From: Rhodospirillaceae bacterium
Lineage (GTDB): Bacteria; Pseudomonadota; Alphaproteobacteria; UBA8366; GCA-2717185
Direction of reading: 5' to 3'
NCBI GenBank assembly: GCA_028817685.1
Contig: JAPPPC010000545.1
Location: forward strand, 1-7,928
DNA length: 7,928 bases
Under the pieces are notes generated by a model. That model ran no database searches. It was not told the DNA's origin and saw only the letters and a program-made list of their open reading frames with translations. A program made the translations under genes and the position numbers. Of the stretch, positions 1-6,736 are shown one piece after another; position 1 is the stretch's first letter; each line of letters starts with the position of its first letter.

Positions 1-1782
1 GGGAAGGCCCGCGAAGCCGATCTGATTGCACGGATGCGAGCGGCGGGCACCCGCATGGTGGGACCGAATTGTGCCGGGTTGGCGAGCGTCCCGGCGAAGA
101 TGAATATCACCGGATTCGACGTTCCGGCGGGCCGTGTCGGTCTTATATCGCAAAGCGGCAATCTGGCCTTGAATCTGTCTTTCCTGGCCGGTCAATCCGG
201 CGGCGGATTCAGCCGGCAGATCACGATCGGCAATACCGCCGATCTGGGTGTCGTCGAGTTGACGGATTTTCTGTTACACGACCCGGAAACCCAAGTGGTG
301 CTGATCTATCTGGAAGGCTGGCGCGACGGGGAGGGGCGGCAGCTTGTCGACCTGGTCGCCGCGGCCGGACAAACGAAACCGATCGTCATCTTGAACCCGG
401 GCGGGACGGATACCGGGCGCCGTGCTGCGTTGTCGCATACGGGTGCGTTGGCGGCGTCCCACCGAATCTCTGCCGGCGCCTATGCCCAGGCCGGTATTGT
501 CCAGGTGCAGGATATCGAGGAAGCCTGGCTGGTCGCGCGCAGCCTCTGCGATCTGCCGCCGCTTGCCGGCGATCGCTTGGCGGTTCTCTCCGACGGCGGC
601 GGGCACGCCACACTCGTCTGCGATGCCCTCGACCGGGCCGGCATGCGCGCGCCGCCCTTTCGAATGGAGACGCGGCAGCGCCTCGCGGCGCATCTGCCGC
701 CACGCTGTGCGATTGAAAATCCTGTCGATTTCGCCGGCGTAGCGGAGACGGAGCCGACCGAGATCGTTCCCGCTCTCGACATCTGCTTCGCCGATCCCGA
801 GATCGACGGCGCCATTCTGGTCGGCCATTTCGGCGGCTATCATACGATCGGAGGCGACGCCGTCCTGCCCGCCGAGGAGGCCGCTGCCGGCGAATTGCTG
901 AAGTTGGTGTCCGCGCACGATAAACCGTTGTTCGTTCATTCTGTCCACGGCCGTCGCGATTTGGCGCCGCTCGGCGAATTGCGGGACGGCGGTGTCCCGG
1001 TTACCGACTCCCTCCCGACTCTGGCGTCGGTTGTCGAACGGCTGCATGCCGCAGCCACCCGAAAAGCGTCGCCGAAAAACTCGTTGGAGACAGCCGCGAT
1101 AGACGAAATTGCCGTGTCGTCTCTTCTGGCAGAGGCTGCGCCCGGGCCGCCGCGCTGGCTGATGGAGCCGGAAGCCCGGTCGTTGCTGCGTCTGTTTGGG
1201 GTCGAGACGCCGGAATATGCTGTCGTGAAGACACGTCAGGAATGTATCGCGGCGATAGAACGTTTCTCGATGCCGGTCGCTCTGAAACGGATCGCACCGG
1301 ATAGCGTTCACAAGAGCCGCCAGGGTGGCGTCGCGCTGAATGTCGTTGATGCTGCCGCAGGAGATACGGCATTCGAACGCATAACGGCTCTGGGTGACGG
1401 GCCGTCACGGGTTCTGATCGCTCCGATGATTTCCGGGGGCGCTGAAATCGCGATCGGCGGCGTACGGGACCGGCAGTTCGGACCGATGATCATGCTCGGC
1501 TTGGGGGGTGTCGGAATTGAAGCGCTGGGTGACGTGGTGTTCCGGCCAGCGCCGATCGCGAAATATGAAGCCCTCGACATGTTCAGGGCGTTGAAGTCGC
1601 GGACGCTCTTTTTCACAGATTTGAACAAAACTGTGCCAGGCCTTGACGGCGCTGCCGCATTGTTGGTGCAGATTTCACATATTTTGGCGGCACGAGACGA
1701 AATCGCAGAAATCGATCTGAATCCGGTTTTTCTCAACGATGCGGGACCGGCGATCGCGGATGCGCGGATCGTGCTGACCTGA
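1..1782 (+). CDS. Acyl-CoA ligase, ADP-forming (acetate--CoA ligase family), 5'-truncated by window edge
   Basis: The frame is open from base 1, giving 593 visible residues and a TGA stop. Family members of this single-chain type are about 700 residues, so roughly 110 N-terminal residues (most of the CoA-binding Rossmann domain) lie outside the window. Seen in order (fragment numbering): end of the CoA-binding domain (MVGPNCAGL, about 19-27), a succinyl-CoA-ligase-like domain with GLISQSGNLA (about 47-56), the SHTGAL motif (about 145-150) whose His is the phosphohistidine candidate, and a C-terminal ATP-grasp domain from about 385 with HKS..GGV (about 437-444), FGPMIMLGLGG (about 493-503) and EIDLNP (about 570-575). 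The family makes acyl-CoA from an acid, CoA and ATP, releasing ADP and phosphate, in the cytosol. The ATG at 34 is internal, not the start. It sits 11 bases before the crotonase gene, so the two are probably co-transcribed. The acid substrate is unknown; feruloyl-CoA synthetase FerA belongs to the same superfamily, so an aromatic acid is possible. Confidence 0.93.
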   Translation, partial: GKAREADLIARMRAAGTRMVGPNCAGLASVPAKMNITGFDVPAGRVGLISQSGNLALNLSFLAGQSGGGFSRQITIGNTADLGVVELTDFLLHDPETQVVLIYLEGWRDGEGRQLVDLVAAAGQTKPIVILNPGGTDTGRRAALSHTGALAASHRISAGAYAQAGIVQVQDIEEAWLVARSLCDLPPLAGDRLAVLSDGGGHATLVCDALDRAGMRAPPFRMETRQRLAAHLPPRCAIENPVDFAGVAETEPTEIVPALDICFADPEIDGAILVGHFGGYHTIGGDAVLPAEEAAAGELLKLVSAHDKPLFVHSVHGRRDLAPLGELRDGGVPVTDSLPTLASVVERLHAAATRKASPKNSLETAAIDEIAVSSLLAEAAPGPPRWLMEPEARSLLRLFGVETPEYAVVKTRQECIAAIERFSMPVALKRIAPDSVHKSRQGGVALNVVDAAAGDTAFERITALGDGPSRVLIAPMISGGAEIAIGGVRDRQFGPMIMLGLGGVGIEALGDVVFRPAPIAKYEALDMFRALKSRTLFFTDLNKTVPGLDGAAALLVQISHILAARDEIAEIDLNPVFLNDAGPAIADARIVLT

Positions 1783-1793
1783 GGGAGTGCATC

Positions 1794-2570
1794 ATGGAAT
1801 CTTTTCTGCAGCTCGAAAAAGACGAACACATTCTGCGCGTCACCTTGAATCGGCCGGAACGTCGCAACGCCTTGTCGACACCGATATGCGAAGGGTTGCT
1901 GGCGTTGCCGGCACAGGTGGAAGCGGATTTGGATATTCGCTGCGTCGTGATTACAGGTGCAGGCGAAGGGTTTTGCTCCGGGGCCGACTTGAAGGAACGC
2001 CGCGAATTGGACGAGGCCGCGCGCTGGCGATATGTGGAACTCGTCGATAAGGCGTTGCTCGAGATCGAAGCGATTCCGGTCCCGACCATTGCTGCCGTGA
2101 ATGGGCATGCGCTCGGTGGGGGCACGGAATTGGCGCTCGGCTGCGATTTTCGCTACTCGGTTGCCCACGCCAATTTCGGTCTGACCGAAACCGGCATCGG
2201 CATTATCCCCACGGGGAGCATCGTTCGGCTGTTGCGCGACGGCTATGACAGTTTGAACGCTATGCTGACCTACACCGCCGGTCATTTCCCCGCGATCAAG
2301 ATGCAAGAGATGGGATTTTTAAATGAGGTCGTCGGCGACAGCGCTGCCCTGCGCGCGAAAACCAATGCATTGGCGGCGCAAATCGCTCGGAACGCGCCCT
2401 TGGCATTGCGGGCGGCGAAGCGGGTGAAACGGGAACTCGCGGCTGAGCGAACGCAGGTTGCGATGCGCCAAGCCGAAAATATCCGGCGCTCGCTCGACGA
2501 CACGGAGGACTGTTTGGAGGGGCTGGCCGCTTTTGCCGAAAAACGCGACCCCGTATTCAAAGGCCGCTGA
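1794..2570 (+). CDS. Enoyl-CoA hydratase/isomerase (crotonase) family protein
   Basis: A complete 258-residue protein, the usual crotonase length. The family adds water to, or isomerises, the double bond of enoyl-CoA thioesters in the cytosol. Seen: the NRPERRNAL segment (19-27), the first oxyanion-hole motif FCSGADL (60-66), the second at GHALGGGTEL (104-113), Glu112 and Glu132 at the positions of the two catalytic glutamates of rat crotonase (Glu144 and Glu164), and a family-typical tail, EKRDPVFKGR. Having both Glu residues favours hydratase over isomerase or hydrolase chemistry. The stretch after Glu132 (GIGIIPTGS) lacks the common PGAGGTQRL pattern, so substrate contacts may differ. The ATG is well placed: GAGGGAG at 1781-1787, overlapping the upstream stop codon, ends 6 bases before it. 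It is the second gene of a likely operon with the acyl-CoA ligase. The true substrate is not evident. Confidence 0.93.
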   Translation: MESFLQLEKDEHILRVTLNRPERRNALSTPICEGLLALPAQVEADLDIRCVVITGAGEGFCSGADLKERRELDEAARWRYVELVDKALLEIEAIPVPTIAAVNGHALGGGTELALGCDFRYSVAHANFGLTETGIGIIPTGSIVRLLRDGYDSLNAMLTYTAGHFPAIKMQEMGFLNEVVGDSAALRAKTNALAAQIARNAPLALRAAKRVKRELAAERTQVAMRQAENIRRSLDDTEDCLEGLAAFAEKRDPVFKGR

Positions 2571-2642
2571 CTGTCTTTTGTGTCAATGACCCGGTCTCTC
2601 CCTTAAGGTCACCAAAAATCCGTAATTCGAAAGGACAAGCTT

Positions 2643-4250
2643 ATGCGCGGTGCCGATCTCGTCGCAAAATCGTTGGCAGAAGCCGGTGTGCGGACGATCT
2701 TCACGCTTTCTGGCAATCAGATCATGCCGATTTTCGACGCCTGTATTGATGCCGAAATCCGGCTGATCCACACGCGGCACGAGGCGGCGGCGGTTTACAT
2801 GGCGGATGCGTGGGCGCAGATCACCGGCGAGGTCGGGATCGCCATGATCACCGCGGCACCCGGTTTCGCGAACGGGCTATCGCCGCTGTTCTCTGCCCGC
2901 GCTGCCGAAAGCCCGGTCGTGCTGCTTAGCGGTGATTCGCCGGTCGCACAGGATGGGCTCGGCGCCTTTCAAGAATTGTCGCAGGCGGACATCGCAGCGC
3001 CCTTGACCAAGGCCGCGTTTCGGTCCGCCAGTACCGAAGGGGTGGGTCACGACATTGCGAAAGCCATCCGTATCGCTCGGTCCGGACGGCCTGGGCCGGT
3101 TCATCTGGCGTTACCGTTCGATTTGTTGAATGCCGATGCGTCAAGTGCGGCGATTCCGCGAAAGGCGGCGTTTGAGGCGGATATGTCGTTGGCCGACCCT
3201 GCGGCGATTGAAGGTTTGGCGCGCATCCTGGGCAAGGCCGAGCGGCCGCTCATCGTAACTGGGCCTGCGCTGAACAACTCGCGGGCAGGCAACCTGCTGG
3301 GTGAATTGGCTGATGCCGTGGACGTTCCGATTGTTGCTATGGAAAGCCCGCGTGGTCTTAAAGACCCGTCATTGGGCGCCTTCGCTGAAATGCTGCCGCA
3401 AACCGATCTGCTTGTCAGTCTTGGAAAGGCAATTGATTTCACACTGGGCTTCGCCAAACCGCCCGCGGTCGACATCGATTGCCGCTTTGTTGTCGTCGAT
3501 GCCGATGGTGACGCTGTCGAGCGGGCACGGCGTGGCCTGGGCGGAAGGCTTGCGTTGGCATTGCGTGCCGACCCGCGAGATGCGGCGCGGCAATTGCTCG
3601 ATATTTCCAACGGCGGCGAGGCGCGTGCCGGTTGGCGAAAAGATGTCGCGGACGCCATAGCGTTTCGCGAAACGGGACTCTCGGCGTCGGGCGATAAGAT
3701 GCCGTCCTGGACGTTGTGCGAGGGGGTGCAGAGGGTCCTCGACAGGGCCGATGATCCAATCCTTATTTCCGATGGCGGCGAGTTTGGGCAATGGGCGCAG
3801 GCGATGGTGTCTGCGCCGACACGCGTCATTAATGGTCCATCCGGTGCGATCGGCGGCGGCATTTGTTACGCCATCGCTGCGAAACTGGCGCGCCCTGAAG
3901 CGACGGTCATCGCCTTGATGGGGGACGGGACGGCTGGGTTCCATTTCAGCGAATTCGACACCGCAGTGCGGGCGGGAGCAGCTATCGTCGCCGTGATTGG
4001 CAACGATGCCCGCTGGAACGCCGAACATTTGATCCAAATGCGCGACTACGGCGAACAGCGCCTGATCGGCTGCGAATTGAATCAGACCCGATACGATCTT
4101 GCCGCCGCCGGGCTTGGTTGTGTTGGCGAATATGTGACGTCGGAAGATCAGTTGACCGGTGCCCTGGAGCGGGCGGTGTCGGGCGGACAGCCGGCTTGCG
4201 TCAATGTTGAGATAGAAGGTTTCGGGGCGCCGAATTTTGTGCGCGGTTAG
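2643..4250 (+). CDS. Thiamine-diphosphate-dependent enzyme, acetolactate synthase-like superfamily
   Basis: A complete 535-residue protein with the three-domain layout of the family: N-terminal pyrimidine-binding domain (about 1-165), central domain (about 185-325) and C-terminal pyrophosphate-binding domain (about 355-530). Seen: HTRHEAAAVYMADAW (43-57) with Glu47 as the cofactor-activating glutamate; GPVHLALPFD (151-160) closing the first domain; and the ThDP/Mg site starting GDGTAGF (427-433) with Asn454-Asp455 27 residues on, matching the GDG-x(24-27)-N pattern. Enzymes of this fold make or break C-C bonds next to a carbonyl (acetolactate synthase, glyoxylate carboligase, 2-hydroxyacyl-CoA lyase, benzoylformate decarboxylase). 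Biosynthetic acetolactate synthase is less likely: no small-subunit gene (ilvH) follows and the neighbours are CoA enzymes. A lyase or decarboxylase role in the same pathway is inferred only. AAGGA at 2631-2635 lies 7 bases before the ATG. It begins 72 bases after the crotonase gene. Confidence 0.9.
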   Translation: MRGADLVAKSLAEAGVRTIFTLSGNQIMPIFDACIDAEIRLIHTRHEAAAVYMADAWAQITGEVGIAMITAAPGFANGLSPLFSARAAESPVVLLSGDSPVAQDGLGAFQELSQADIAAPLTKAAFRSASTEGVGHDIAKAIRIARSGRPGPVHLALPFDLLNADASSAAIPRKAAFEADMSLADPAAIEGLARILGKAERPLIVTGPALNNSRAGNLLGELADAVDVPIVAMESPRGLKDPSLGAFAEMLPQTDLLVSLGKAIDFTLGFAKPPAVDIDCRFVVVDADGDAVERARRGLGGRLALALRADPRDAARQLLDISNGGEARAGWRKDVADAIAFRETGLSASGDKMPSWTLCEGVQRVLDRADDPILISDGGEFGQWAQAMVSAPTRVINGPSGAIGGGICYAIAAKLARPEATVIALMGDGTAGFHFSEFDTAVRAGAAIVAVIGNDARWNAEHLIQMRDYGEQRLIGCELNQTRYDLAAAGLGCVGEYVTSEDQLTGALERAVSGGQPACVNVEIEGFGAPNFVRG

Positions 4251-4439
4251 CGGTGCAGAGGCTGTATTGGGGTTTTCGCTGCACGGTTGGCGTTGCGACT
4301 CAACTGTTCGCCACGTGCTTTAGTAAAGTTAAGAGGGCTTCTTGCATCTGAAGTATTCGGCGAAATTTGCGCACGCGATTTCAATCCGTATGCTTGCTTT
4401 GACGGGCGCGGCTGTGTAGAAGCGCCGATCGAAATCTTG

Positions 4440-4462
4440 CCGTGGCATTCGCGTCGCCACGG
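4440..4462. promoter_or_regulatory. 7-bp inverted repeat / stem-loop upstream of the ABC operon
   Basis: CCGTGGC (4440-4446) is perfectly complementary to GCCACGG (4456-4462) across a 9-base loop; a G-T pair could extend it by one. No run of T follows, so a classic intrinsic terminator is doubtful. Its right end is 26 bases upstream of the TTGACA box, where a regulator could bind as a dimer. Inside it, GG at 4444-4445 and GC at 4456-4457 are 10 bases apart (TGGCA ... TCGC), resembling a sigma-54 -24/-12 element with one mismatch in the -12 box. Terminator, operator and sigma-54 promoter are all possible; none is proven. Confidence 0.35.
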
Positions 4463-4488
4463 TTGTAATGCGCGATATTGGTTGTTGA

Positions 4489-4517
4489 TTGACATCGCGT
4501 AAACGGAACTCTAGCGT
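4489..4517 (+). promoter_or_regulatory. Candidate sigma-70 promoter for the dppD-like operon
   Basis: A perfect TTGACA -35 box (4489-4494), a 17-base spacer and a weak -10 box TAGCGT (4512-4517, 3 of 6 consensus positions including the first T, the A and the last T). Transcription would start near 4524, leaving a leader of about 47 bases before the GTG start. The exact -35, the ideal spacing and the position in the only long gap support it; the poor -10 box is the weakness. Confidence 0.45.
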
Positions 4518-4561
4518 CCGTCTCGAATTCCGCCGGGAAAGAAGCGGGCACGAGATATGAG

Positions 4562-4566
4562 GGAGG
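4562..4566 (+). promoter_or_regulatory. Ribosome binding site that decides between two tandem GTG starts
   Basis: GGAGG at 4562-4566, within a purine run from 4559 to 4568, is followed by two back-to-back GTG codons at 4568 and 4571. The gap is 4 bases to the second GTG but only 1 to the first, so 4571 is favoured. The resulting start, MTELLKI, also looks like the start of other DppD-type ATPases. Confidence 0.6.
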
Positions 4567-4570
4567 AGTG

Positions 4571-5569
4571 GTGACCGAATTACTTAAAATTCAGGGCCTG
4601 AGGACACAGTTCTTCACGTCCGCAGGAACGGTGAAGGCGGTCGACGGCGTCACTTACGATGTGGAAGAAGGCGAGACCGTTGCGGTTGTCGGCGAGTCCG
4701 GCTGCGGCAAGTCTGTTACCGCCCTTTCGATCATGCGTTTGGTTGCGGAGCCGGCAGGCCGGGTCGTCGATGGCAAGATCATGTTCCAGGGCAACGACTT
4801 GCTGCAACTCTCCGAAGAGGAGATGCGCAAGGTCCGCGGCAACAATATCGCCATGGTGTTTCAGGAGCCGATGACCTCGCTCAATCCCGTTCTCAGCATC
4901 GGATTGCAGCTGAAGGAGACGGTGCAGCAGCATCTCGGCGTGGACGACGCCACGGCACATGCACGTGCGGTGGAACTGCTCGGCCTCGTTGGCATGTCAG
5001 ACGCCGAACGGCGGCTTGAGCAATATCCCCACCATCTCAGCGGTGGCATGCGTCAACGCGTCATGATCGCGATGGCGCTGAGCTGCGAGCCGAAACTGAT
5101 TATCGCTGACGAGCCGACGACGGCGCTCGACGTGACAATTCAGGCACAGATTCTCGAACTGATGAAGAATCTGACCCGTGAGCTGGGTGTCGCCATGATC
5201 ATCATCACCCACAATCTGGGTGTCGTGGCACGCTACGCGGACCGCGTGAACGTGATGTATGCGGGCAAGATCATCGAAAGCGGGACGGCGGAAGATATCT
5301 ATCACAATCCGAAGCACCCCTACACGCTGGCCTTGCTGAAGTCGGTGCCGCGGCTGGATCAACCGCGCGGCGCTAAGCTCGATCCCGTTGATGGACAGCC
5401 GCCGGATCTCGCAAAACTCGATGCTGGGTGTTCGTTCCGCGCGCGTTGCCGTTACGCCGACGAAAATTGCGGCAAATCGTTCCCGCCGACCGAACATATC
5501 GACGGAATTCACTATTCGGCCTGTTTTAAGAGGGACGAATTGGATAGCCCAATCAAGGAGGCGTCATGA
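4571..5569 (+). CDS. dppD: Peptide/nickel-type ABC transporter ATP-binding protein (DppD-like)
   Basis: A 332-residue ATPase, the usual length for DppD/OppD, starting at a GTG. It would sit on the cytoplasmic face of the inner membrane and, paired with the next gene's product, power substrate import. Seen: Walker A GESGCGKS (41-48), Q-loop Gln98, signature LSGGM (156-160), Walker B LIIADE (176-181), and the switch His214. The C-terminal oligopeptide-transporter extension (about 232-325) has four cysteines, C287, C293, C300 and C318, spaced like the motif that holds an iron-sulphur cluster in some homologous peptide-transporter ATPases. The switch motif reads THNLGVVA, with Asn where Asp is more common. 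The stop overlaps the next start by 4 bases (ATGA). The symbol reflects family similarity; the actual substrate (dipeptide, oligopeptide, nickel, opine or another small molecule) is not shown. An alternative start at 4568 adds one residue. Confidence 0.92.
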   Translation: MTELLKIQGLRTQFFTSAGTVKAVDGVTYDVEEGETVAVVGESGCGKSVTALSIMRLVAEPAGRVVDGKIMFQGNDLLQLSEEEMRKVRGNNIAMVFQEPMTSLNPVLSIGLQLKETVQQHLGVDDATAHARAVELLGLVGMSDAERRLEQYPHHLSGGMRQRVMIAMALSCEPKLIIADEPTTALDVTIQAQILELMKNLTRELGVAMIIITHNLGVVARYADRVNVMYAGKIIESGTAEDIYHNPKHPYTLALLKSVPRLDQPRGAKLDPVDGQPPDLAKLDAGCSFRARCRYADENCGKSFPPTEHIDGIHYSACFKRDELDSPIKEAS

Positions 5570-6585
5570 GCGCGGTAGAAGAAACGTCCGCCGGAGCGAG
5601 TGCCGCGCAGCAAGCGGACTTCCTGCAGGTTAATGACCTGCGTATGTATTTTCCGGTTACTGAAGGCATTATCGTTCAGCGCAAGGTCGCGGAAGTGAAG
5701 GCCGTCGACGGCATTTCCTTCGCAATGCACAAGGGTGAGACGCTGGGTCTGGTTGGCGAATCCGGTTGCGGTAAGACCACGACCGGCCGCTGCATCCTTC
5801 AATTGGAAAAGATCACGTCAGGCTCGATCAAGTATGACGGTCAGGACGTGACGGCCTTTAACAAGGCGCAGATGAGCGAATATCGCCAGAACGTGCAGGT
5901 GATTTTCCAGGACCCGTTCAGTTCGCTGAACCCTCGAATGAAGATCGGGGAGATCCTGGCCGAGCCGATGCGCGTGCATGGGATCATTCCGGACAAGCAA
6001 GGCCGCGACAAGCGGGTGATGGAACTGCTGAATATCTGCGGTTTGAGCACCCGTTTCGCCGACCGCTATCCGCATGAGATGAGCGGCGGTCAACGTCAGC
6101 GCGTGGGTATTGCCCGGGCGCTGTCGGTCGACCCGCAGTTTATCGTCTGTGACGAAGCGGTTTCGGCCCTCGACGTGTCGATTCAGGCACAGGTCATCAA
6201 CCTGCTGGAAGATCTGCGGGACGAGTTTGGCCTGACATACCTGTTCATTTCGCACGATCTCAGCGTCGTCCGGCATATCTGTCACCGCGTTGCGGTTATG
6301 TATCTGGGCAAGATGGTTGAGCTGGCGGACTGCGACGAGCTGTTCGACAATCCCATTCACCCCTACACACGCGCCTTGCTCGACGCGGTGCCGATTCCGG
6401 ATCCGACGATTGAAGCGGCGCGCGAACACAAGATTGTTACCGGTGAAATCCCGAGCCCGATGAACCCGCCGCCCGGCTGCGTGTTCCATCCGCGGTGCAC
6501 TTTGGCTGTGGACGGCTGCAAGCAGGCCGTACCGGAGTTTCGGGAAGTGAAGCCAAACCACTGGGTCGCGTGCACGGAGGTTTGA
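5566..6585 (+). CDS. dppF: Peptide/nickel-type ABC transporter ATP-binding protein (DppF-like)
   Basis: A complete 339-residue ATPase, the second nucleotide-binding subunit of the importer. Seen: an N-terminal extension of about 20 residues rich in Ala, Ser and Glu; the DLRMYFPVTEG segment (24-34) typical of DppF/OppF; Walker A GESGCGKT (64-71); Q-loop Gln115 in FQDPFSSLNP; signature MSGGQ (172-176); Walker B FIVCDE (192-197); and His230 in the switch. The C-terminal domain has C305, C311, C318 and C336, again a four-cysteine set with the same first spacings as in the partner ATPase. The Walker B region reads CDEAVSALD, the OppF/DppF version of the more usual DEPTSALD. Start choice is clear: ATGA overlaps the upstream stop and AAGGAGG at 5555-5561 lies 4 bases ahead, so the two ATPases are probably translationally coupled and made in equal amounts. 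Confidence 0.93.
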   Translation: MSAVEETSAGASAAQQADFLQVNDLRMYFPVTEGIIVQRKVAEVKAVDGISFAMHKGETLGLVGESGCGKTTTGRCILQLEKITSGSIKYDGQDVTAFNKAQMSEYRQNVQVIFQDPFSSLNPRMKIGEILAEPMRVHGIIPDKQGRDKRVMELLNICGLSTRFADRYPHEMSGGQRQRVGIARALSVDPQFIVCDEAVSALDVSIQAQVINLLEDLRDEFGLTYLFISHDLSVVRHICHRVAVMYLGKMVELADCDELFDNPIHPYTRALLDAVPIPDPTIEAAREHKIVTGEIPSPMNPPPGCVFHPRCTLAVDGCKQAVPEFREVKPNHWVACTEV

Positions 6586-6736
6586 CTGGTCCCCATATTC
6601 GGGGCAACATGCAGAACGCCGCTGGGAGGCGAAACCGGATACGTCTAATATTGTCTTAATTTAGGCGGTTATCCGCTGCAATCTGGTTAATGAGAGGACC
6701 GAACGTGCTCTCGGCAACAGGGAAGGAGAAGCGAAT
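6586..6736. other. 151-base gap before the binding-protein gene
   Basis: There is no gene here. It contains a 4-bp CCCC/GGGG repeat (6591-6604), too short and without a T-run to be called a terminator; an AT-rich patch (6644-6663) with TAATAT at 6646-6651, a possible -10 box lacking a good -35 box; and a small GCGG-TTAT-CCGC hairpin (6665-6676). AAGGAG at 6723-6728 is the ribosome site of the next gene. A gene-specific promoter raising binding-protein output would be normal for such operons, but the sequence does not show a convincing one. Confidence 0.5.

Larger units (their letters stand above)
4251..4570. other. 320-base intergenic region between metabolic cluster and ABC transporter operon
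   Basis: No credible gene is seen. The two small open frames here (TTG-started + frame at 4287-4502 and - frame at 4247-4495) have no ribosome site and no recognisable protein. The stretch holds a weak inverted repeat just after the stop codon (GTGCAG at 4253-4258, CTGCAC at 4279-4284, 20-base loop, no T-run), a stronger stem-loop at 4440-4462, a promoter candidate at 4489-4517 and the ribosome site of the next gene. It is the largest gap in the window and the natural boundary between two transcription units. Confidence 0.75.

Noticed and set aside
34..36. ATG at 34 as the start of the acyl-CoA ligase
   Set aside because: The frame is open to base 1, the family's CoA-binding domain should extend about 110 residues further upstream, and no ribosome site precedes this ATG.
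274..1311. Long antisense open frame (345 residues) opposite the acyl-CoA ligase
   Set aside because: It overlaps a gene with clear domain motifs, has no ribosome site I can see and its protein has a low-complexity Arg/Gln-rich look. It is a shadow of GC-rich coding sequence.
2588..2611. CCTTAAGG palindrome and a TGACC/GGTCA pair before the ThDP enzyme gene
   Set aside because: Short repeats in a 72-base gap; no promoter boxes or T-run accompany them, so chance is likely.
4253..4284. GTGCAG/CTGCAC inverted repeat just after the ThDP enzyme gene, as a terminator
   Set aside because: Only 6 bp with a 20-base loop and no T-run after it. It could be chance.
4247..4495. 82-residue - strand open frame in the intergenic gap
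   Set aside because: No ribosome site upstream of its ATG, and it overlaps the promoter candidate. Nothing in the protein is recognisable.
4287..4502. 71-residue + strand open frame in the intergenic gap
   Set aside because: It starts with TTG, has no ribosome site, resembles no known protein and runs through the stem-loop and the candidate -35 box.
6591..6604. CCCC/GGGG repeat after the second ATPase gene, as a terminator
   Set aside because: A 4-bp stem with no following T-run is too weak, and the downstream gene probably belongs to the same transporter operon.
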